Below, piece by piece: positions 35,901 to 40,216 of a DNA stretch of 40,216 nt. Source of the DNA: Pelargonium cotyledonis (Eukaryota > Streptophyta > Magnoliopsida > Geraniales > Geraniaceae); NCBI GenBank assembly GCA_036897625.1, contig JAYMTA010000113.1, forward strand, positions 1-40,216, read 5' to 3'. The position numbers were made by a program, and so were the translations under genes. Within the stretch, counting starts at the first letter, position 1, and the number at the start of each line of letters is the position of its first letter. The notes beneath the pieces are model-generated. The model saw only the letters and a program-made list of their open reading frames with translations, had not been told where the DNA came from and did not search any database.

Positions 35901-38900
35901 CATGGAACATCAAGACATACCTCCGTGTGCGACTGTGAGTGGAATGGATTATCTTACTCAAATCTGTGTGAACCAGTGGAATAATAGTCAGTTATGCATA
36001 TTAAATGGAAGCACCCAGGGCTAGCCCATGATATAAATCTATATTCATCAAGTACAATGATGAAAGGTTTACATTTGGGTTCCTGTGTTGGAATATGCTG
36101 ACTTTCCATGTTAAATAATAGGATATGATTATGTAGTAAATCAAGGGATTCGAGTGTTGAGTAAACCATGGGATTCGATAGAGCAAATTATGAAATTTAC
36201 GAGGGATTCTTTTAATTTATTTCTCACCATGTGCATTACCTAGCTACACCCATTATAAATGTGTTTTTTGTACTAAACACACCTAGTGCGTACAAATTTA
36301 GCCCTTCAGGTATTTGAGCTGGAAGAAACTGAGGGAATTTTCTGCACCCTCTATTGCAGCCGAAACCTTCATTGACCTCTTTCCTTAATTTTTTTGAATG
36401 TCTAGCTTACATTGCTACATATTATTCTTATTAAAATTACCTCCGAGAGAGCAAACGACAACTTGAGGGACTTTTCGTCGACAAGTACAAATAAGGAGTG
36501 CGTAAGAGGCTAGCTTTACAAGTGCTGTCCAGTCCACGTGACAACCACAAGAATAAAAATAGAAACACAATTGCATTGTGAGGGAGAGTGTTGGAATATG
36601 TTGACTTTTCATGACAATTCATGGGATATGAATATGTAGAAAACCATGAAATTTGATTTTGTAGTAAATCAAGGGATTTTATTGTGTAGTAAATCGTGGA
36701 ATTTGATAGAGCAAATTATGAGACTTAAAGTGATTCTTACAATCTGTTTCTTACCAATTGGGGTGTGGTTGTAGGCCTTATGGCCGAACCACTTCATTTT
36801 CTTTTGTTATCTCTCTTCACTCCGTTTATCTCTCTCCCCATATCATCTGTCCTATAAATTTCAACATCCTAATATCATGCTTTACATAATTTTTTCCAAT
36901 TGCATTTGTCCCAATCGTAGCCAACTGCATCTTTTTTACAAAGTGGAATTATGTCTTAATGAACCTACCTTGGGGGTTGAAAGCTATCTGCTCTTTTTAA
37001 TAGTTTCAGTCCCTTTTATAACTAACTAAATAATTGTGTGTAAAATCTCATCCATGTCTAATCTTACTACTTGGGTTTGGTGTTACTGAATAACTGTATC
37101 TGGTGAGTGAACAGTACTTTGTTTCTAATCTCTTCTTTGTTTTTGTTGTTATTGTTGTTGTATTTGTCAGCTCAGTTTCACTGAAGTCTTCTGGCTCATA
37201 ATGTTTCTCATTTTTGCTTAGTTTATCCATACAAAGTCTGATCTGAGTGTACCTTGGTATTTTTTTTCTTGCAGGTTTAGTTGCAATGACTGAACATAGA
37301 ATCAGTCATGCTGGGAAATCTCGGGATAGATGGGTGATGTGCCCGACTTGTCGACAGCATACAGATTTTGGAAATATTGCTTACGCTGATGATGGAAAAA
37401 ATAATTCTGTCATGCCACATACATTTCAAGGTCATGAAAAGTTTGAAGATTCCATAACTGTTAAAGGTTCATATGGAACAAAGGCATGGTTTCTGTCTAA
37501 TGTTACTTATCCATCCAGTTATTTCATTCAATAGCAAACAATTTATTAGATACTTGTATCATCTGTCTAATTATCATATATATTCTCTTGGATTATGTGA
37601 AGATTGAAGCAATCACAAGAAGAATCTTGTGCATCAAACATACAGATCCGAAAGCAAAAGTTCTTGTTTTCTCTAGTTGGAATGATGTCCTTGATGTCTT
37701 GGGGCATGCTTTTGCTGCTAATGGTATTACCCATATTCGCATGAAGGGAGGCAGGTAAGGGATATGTCAAATCACTGTTTTTTATATTTAGGCTGATCTG
37801 GTGAATTGAGCTGAACAAGACAATAGCTTGTTTCAAGCAATAAATGAAGATTAAAAAGGAAGAAGAAAAGAAAGAAACAGAATTTTGAAATGACAAAGTT
37901 GTTCTCGGCCACACTGTGTATAATTTATTGTCTTCAATCCATTACTTCACCTTAATTAGTTTAATCAAGTGATGCTCTTGTTTTTGACTTTTTGATGAAT
38001 TTTTCTGGACATTTATTTTGTGGGCCCTAAAACTTTTTATTATCAGATAGTTAGATGATTAACGATACGGTGGACTTCAATCCATGTTATTCTTGATTTC
38101 AAAATGATTATGGCACTGAACCACAGGAAATCACAAATTGCCATCAGCAAGTTTAGAGGACAAAACAGTAGTGGAAAAGAAGATTCCAAGATGCGTGGCC
38201 AGCAATCTGAATATAACGATGTTCAAGTATTGCTGCTCTTAATTCAGCATGGAGCTAATGGCCTAAATCTCTTGGAAGCACAGCATGTTGTGCTTGTAGA
38301 GCCACTACTCAATCCAGCAGCAGAAGCACAAGCAATTAGCCGGGTGCATAGAATTGGTCAGGAGAACAAAACTCTTGTTCATCGTTTTATGGTATGTACA
38401 TATTCTGTTTTCAGATTGTTTATGTTAAATTTCAATAAGTGAGCTAAACATAATGGCTTGGGCATCCCATACTAAAAAGAATCGGCACTCCCCTCACGTG
38501 TAGGTATTTCTCTTCCACACGTGGGCCGCTGCAGGCATATCCATCTGCAAGCGGGCCGGAGACCACAGGGGAAGGCAACATAAGCGGGCCCAGGCCTGGA
38601 TCAAAACCTGCTCTCATACCATGTTAAATTTCAATAAGTGAGCTAAACATAATGGCTTAGGCATCCCATACTAAAATGTCAACCTTTTTATTAGGGTTTC
38701 ACTTCCACCATTATATTTAGCTCATCATCGTTTTATTTTTCCAATGTGGGACAAGACCCACTTCTCAACAGTTTACCTAAAGCACTTGTTGAGGAATATG
38801 AAAATAACCACCAGGTCTGGCATTAGTAATGCTTGCTACCTTACCGAGTTACCTATTCTAAGAGGAAATCTAATGACATAAATATGATAGTTTATTTTAC

Positions 38901-39567
38901 GTTCCTAGTCAATGCAATGCGCTGCTCTCTGTTAGTATGGGAATACTGGAATCCTGTGTATGATCTGTATGTTTTCTTGTTTACAGTCATATATATAAGC
39001 ATTGTCAGCCAAAGGTTTGGTGTCTAATCATGAGAGTTAAGCAACTTCTATTGTACTTTTTGTCGCATCCCTCTTTTTGTATACTGGAGAAGCTTAAATT
39101 TGAAGCTCAACCCATAGGCCCCGAAATGACTGAAAGATTTCTGTATGGGCTTCTGGGACTTGGAGCTCAGCATAACCTAGCAGACTTGATGAATCTCTCT
39201 TTTAATAAATACATAAATAAATAATGGTTGTTTCATCTGATCTTGGATACATTGTAGCTCAAATATATGCATGAACTTTTGAGATTCAAAATGTAAACGT
39301 TTCTTATTTTTCCACTTATTTCAGGTAAGTTCAACCGTGGAAGAGGGCATATATAAGCTGAACAGAAGCAAGAGCACCAATTCATTCATCAGCGGGAACA
39401 AAAAGAATCAAGATCAGCCTGTCCTGACCCTAAGAGATATCGAATCCTTGTTTGCGTCAGTGCAATCAACAGTACCAGAAAGCGAGGAGAAATCAAGTGA
39501 AAGCCTCATGCATCTTCCACCTTCCATGGCTGCTGCTATAGCAGCCGAGAGAAGACTCAACCAATAA
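23947..39567 (+). CDS. SHPRH: SHPRH-type SNF2 ATPase / RING E3 ubiquitin ligase
   Basis: Nineteen coding exons: 23947-24776, 24963-25169, 25328-25389, 26287-26758, 27309-27509, 28435-28693, 28935-29175, 29292-29461, 29545-30120, 31368-31534, 31959-32178, 32274-32441, 33027-33143, 33627-33869, 35618-35825, 37275-37483, 37603-37754, 38127-38391 and 39325-39567. They total 5010 nt, 1669 aa, near the length of Arabidopsis and human SHPRH. The family couples a SNF2 motor to ubiquitin ligation; in yeast and animals it extends PCNA ubiquitin chains at stalled forks. Visible parts are motif I DEMGLGKT (367-374), an inserted PHD finger (about 418-495, ECICGAV and CDICDAWQH), motif II DEAQ (about 610), motif III CITGTPIQRR, a C3HC4 RING (CPVC near 1357, CGHVTCCKC, then CPTC), and helicase-C VLVFSSWNDV and ISRVHRIGQE. 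The H1-like domain of animals was not recognised. Nuclear action is inferred. Confidence 0.94.
27730..28246 (+). mobile_element. TRIM-like LTR element in SHPRH intron 5
   Basis: LTR1 (27730-27879, about 150 bp) starts TGGGTGGAATAATTCCCACA and ends in CA. It is followed at once by TGGTATCGGAG (27880-27890), a primer-binding site of the initiator-Met tRNA type. LTR2 (28104-28246) starts TGTGTGGAATAAGTCCCACA. The internal part is only about 225 bp and codes for nothing. It holds a CCACGTGTGGAAG ... CTACACGTGAGGGGG region that recurs in the other copies. Size and parts fit a terminal-repeat retrotransposon in miniature. LTRs differ at several positions and no 5-bp target duplication is preserved, so the insertion is old. 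Confidence 0.75.
33442..33547 (-). mobile_element. 76-bp tRNA-derived SINE with perfect target duplication, SHPRH intron 13
   Basis: GATTTCATGCTAGTT at 33442-33456 is repeated exactly at 33533-33547. The 76 bp between them (33457-33532), read on the - strand, contain an A-box-like TGGCATAAGGTG six bases from the 5' end and a B box GGTTCGAGCC about 33 bases further on, as in tRNA-derived polymerase III promoters. The 3' end reads ATAATAAAA next to the duplication. Head, promoter boxes, A-rich end and target duplication are all present, so this appears to be a complete, very short SINE, not a fragment. Confidence 0.82.
34127..34676 (+). mobile_element. TRIM-like element with an extra internal piece, SHPRH intron 14
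   Basis: LTR1 begins TGTTGAATATTAAGCC at 34177 and runs to about 34333. A decayed primer site, AGGTATCTTAG, follows at about 34334. The internal part has CCACGTGTAGAAG ... CTACACGTGAGGGGA, then GAGCCCAC and GAGAGGGAG, before LTR2 at about 34549-34665. The sequence before LTR1 (34137-34176), also GAGCCCAC ... GAAGGGAG, matches the internal end before LTR2. The order is therefore internal end, LTR, internal, LTR. Both LTRs end in CCAATATAAAATA. Confidence 0.6.
34847..35336. mobile_element. Foldback/MITE-like element, about 490 bp, SHPRH intron 14
   Basis: The left end GGAATTTTTTTCATTTTGGT (34847) is mirrored by ACTAAAATGGAAAATTTTCC at the right end (35336), giving imperfect terminal inverted repeats of roughly 30 bp. 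Inner repeats of the TTTGGTCCC / GGACCAA type occur in both orientations (for example near 34920, 35072 and 35090). No coding capacity. It lies just downstream of the TRIM-like element. Superfamily is not assigned. Confidence 0.55.
36086..36810 (+). mobile_element. Second short LTR element, SHPRH intron 15
   Basis: TGTTGGAATATGCTGACTTT at 36086 and TGTTGGAATATGTTGACTTT at 36589 start two direct repeats that stay similar for about 150 bp (both contain GTAGTAAATCAAGGGATT and GATAGAGCAAATTATGA). A polypurine tract, GTGAGGGAGAG, stands directly before the second repeat. A decayed primer-like GGTATTTGAGCTGG follows the first at about 36308. The internal part is about 280 bp without coding capacity, so this too is TRIM-sized. 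The family differs from the copies in introns 5, 14 and 18. The right edge is approximate. Confidence 0.6.
37484..37602 (+). other. Non-canonical GC-AG intron 16 of SHPRH
   Basis: The reading frame needs the join GGA ACA AAG | ATT GAA GCA ATC, which gives the conserved GTKIEAITRR. The donor is then AAAG|GCATGG and the acceptor is GTGAAG at 37602. The nearest GT donor, ATG|GTTTCT 5 bases downstream, would create an in-frame TGA at the junction. GC-AG introns are a known minor class, and this donor is weak outside the AAAG|GC core. Confidence 0.72.
38418..38775 (-). mobile_element. TRIM-like element with intact 5-bp target duplication, SHPRH intron 18
   Basis: The element lies at 38423-38770, flanked by GTTTA at 38418-38422 and 38771-38775. 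On the - strand, the 5' LTR (38770-38622, 149 bp) starts TGTTGAGAAGTGGGTC and ends in CA. It is followed by TGGTATGAGAGC (38621-38610), an initiator-Met-type primer site. The internal part has CCACGTGTGGAAG and CTACACGTGAGGGGA as in the other copies. The 3' LTR keeps only its last 54 bases (38476-38423), nearly identical to the same part of the 5' LTR. The polypurine end and the front of that LTR are deleted. Confidence 0.8.
39030..39224 (+). other. Coding-like open frame in the last SHPRH intron
   Basis: From about 39087 the frame reads LEKLKFEAQPIGPEMTERFL, then YGLLGLGAQHNLADLMNLSF, and stops after 64 codons counted from 39030. Composition and amino-acid pattern look like real protein in contrast to the AT-rich surroundings. 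I do not recognise the family. An AG at the GAG before KLKF would join in phase to exon 18, so an alternative last exon is conceivable, but the established SHPRH C terminus is encoded downstream at 39325. It could equally be a captured gene fragment. Confidence 0.3.
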
Positions 39568-39907
39568 CCATTATATTACAATGTTCTCTAGAGATGATAG
39601 TTGTGCTAACCAGTCCAATAGAAGTGAAGAATGGAAGTGCAAGGAACCAAATAATTGAAAATGATTCAGTTCTTGTACATATTGAATTGCTTCCTTCTGT
39701 AAGATGTACATTACTGAGTTATTTAGTGTAGTTTTAGATGAGAACTCACTGTAATTAACTAATTTATTTGTTATGGATAGTTTTTTATTATAATGAAATA
39801 GACAGATTCTTGATTAAATGTCTCTGTCTGTGATTGTGACAACAGGTTTGGATTCTTCTAGACTTATGGTTCTTGATCCATGCAGCATAAAAAGTGAGGG
39901 ATAACTA
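39568..39907 (+). other. 3' UTR and end of the SHPRH gene
   Basis: The sequence after the TAA at 39565-39567 is AT-rich with no further coding exon. AATAAT- and TAATGAAATA-like signals occur between about 39640 and 39800, and the transcript probably ends in this range. Confidence 0.5.
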
Positions 39908-40216
39908 TTTTTTTGGTACCCAGACTTTCAAAAAATACTCAATTTAGTACCTAAACTTCTATTTCTCCCAATTTAGTACCTAGACTTCTATTTGACACCC
40001 AATTAGGTGCCTGAACTTTAATTTTATACCCAATTTGATGTCTGCCGTTACCTCCCGTCAAATTGGTTGTTAAGTGGCGCTGATGTGGATATATTTTGCC
40101 GTGCTGGAAAAAAAATCTTTGATGTGGACGCTGACGTGGCGATGACGTGTACCCTTCATTGTAGAGGTGTATTTTTTTGGCTGAGTTGGAATTTTTTTTA
40201 AAGGGCTGAGTTGGAT
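39908..40216. repeat. Periodic repeat region running off the window
   Basis: Motifs of the form AATTTAGTACCTAAACTTCT recur at about 39941, 39970, 40001 and 40032, a spacing of 29-31 bp, each followed by a T-rich stretch. The right part (40060-40216) is richer in GTGGCG and GATGTGG-like segments. Such 'AATTTAGTACCTAAACTT' stretches are common near the ends of plant DNA transposons. The element is incomplete here, so it is not classified. Confidence 0.5.

Noticed and set aside
1..40216. CRISPR array, prokaryotic defence or phage system
   Set aside because: All genes are intron-containing plant genes. No regularly spaced repeat-spacer structure or bacterial-type gene cluster exists here.

Overview
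The window is nuclear DNA of a flowering plant, most likely a eudicot. It is AT-rich, its genes are split by GT-AG introns (with one GC-AG exception), and every recognised protein has a clear plant homologue. Stowaway-type MITEs, short LTR elements of TRIM type, a tRNA-derived SINE and other non-LTR insertions fill the introns and spacers. An asterid is possible, but the sequence alone does not settle the order.

Layout, left to right: (1) The 3'-terminal exon of an unidentified + strand gene (1120-1389), behind nested MITEs. (2) A complete methyl-hormone esterase of the MES17 type on the - strand (1877-4225, 4 exons, 275 aa). (3) A gene-poor, transposon-rich spacer (4226-8160). (4) A NET4-type NETWORKED coiled-coil gene on the + strand (8852-10872, 603 aa) whose actin-binding NAB domain lacks its usual tryptophan-rich start. 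(5) An EDR4-like zinc-ribbon gene on the + strand (13127-15122, 619 aa). (6) Convergent to it, an ABC1/UbiB-family atypical kinase on the - strand (15585-19717, 11 exons, 552 aa) with a probable plastid transit peptide. (7) A retroelement-rich spacer (19718-21433). (8) A plant EIF1AD-type protein with an eIF1A-like OB fold on the - strand (21434-23263, 4 exons, 175 aa). (9) Head to head with it, the plant SHPRH orthologue on the + strand, a SNF2 ATPase with inserted PHD and RING fingers (23947-39567, 19 coding exons, 1669 aa). (10) An AT-rich end with a periodic repeat (39908-40216).

These are single housekeeping or regulatory genes, not an operon or pathway cluster. I rebuilt the exon models by hand from splice sites, reading phase and known family sequence. 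All five multi-exon models I could check end to end close in frame. I saw no rRNA, tRNA gene, CRISPR array or defence island, and I do not think the window holds an unknown multi-gene system. The most notable points are four related TRIM-like insertions in 17 kb (three inside SHPRH introns), a 76-bp SINE with a perfect 15-bp target duplication, a non-LTR insertion with another perfect 15-bp duplication, the NET4 protein without its Trp-rich motif, a GC-AG intron in SHPRH, and a final SHPRH exon whose start is also a perfect donor site.
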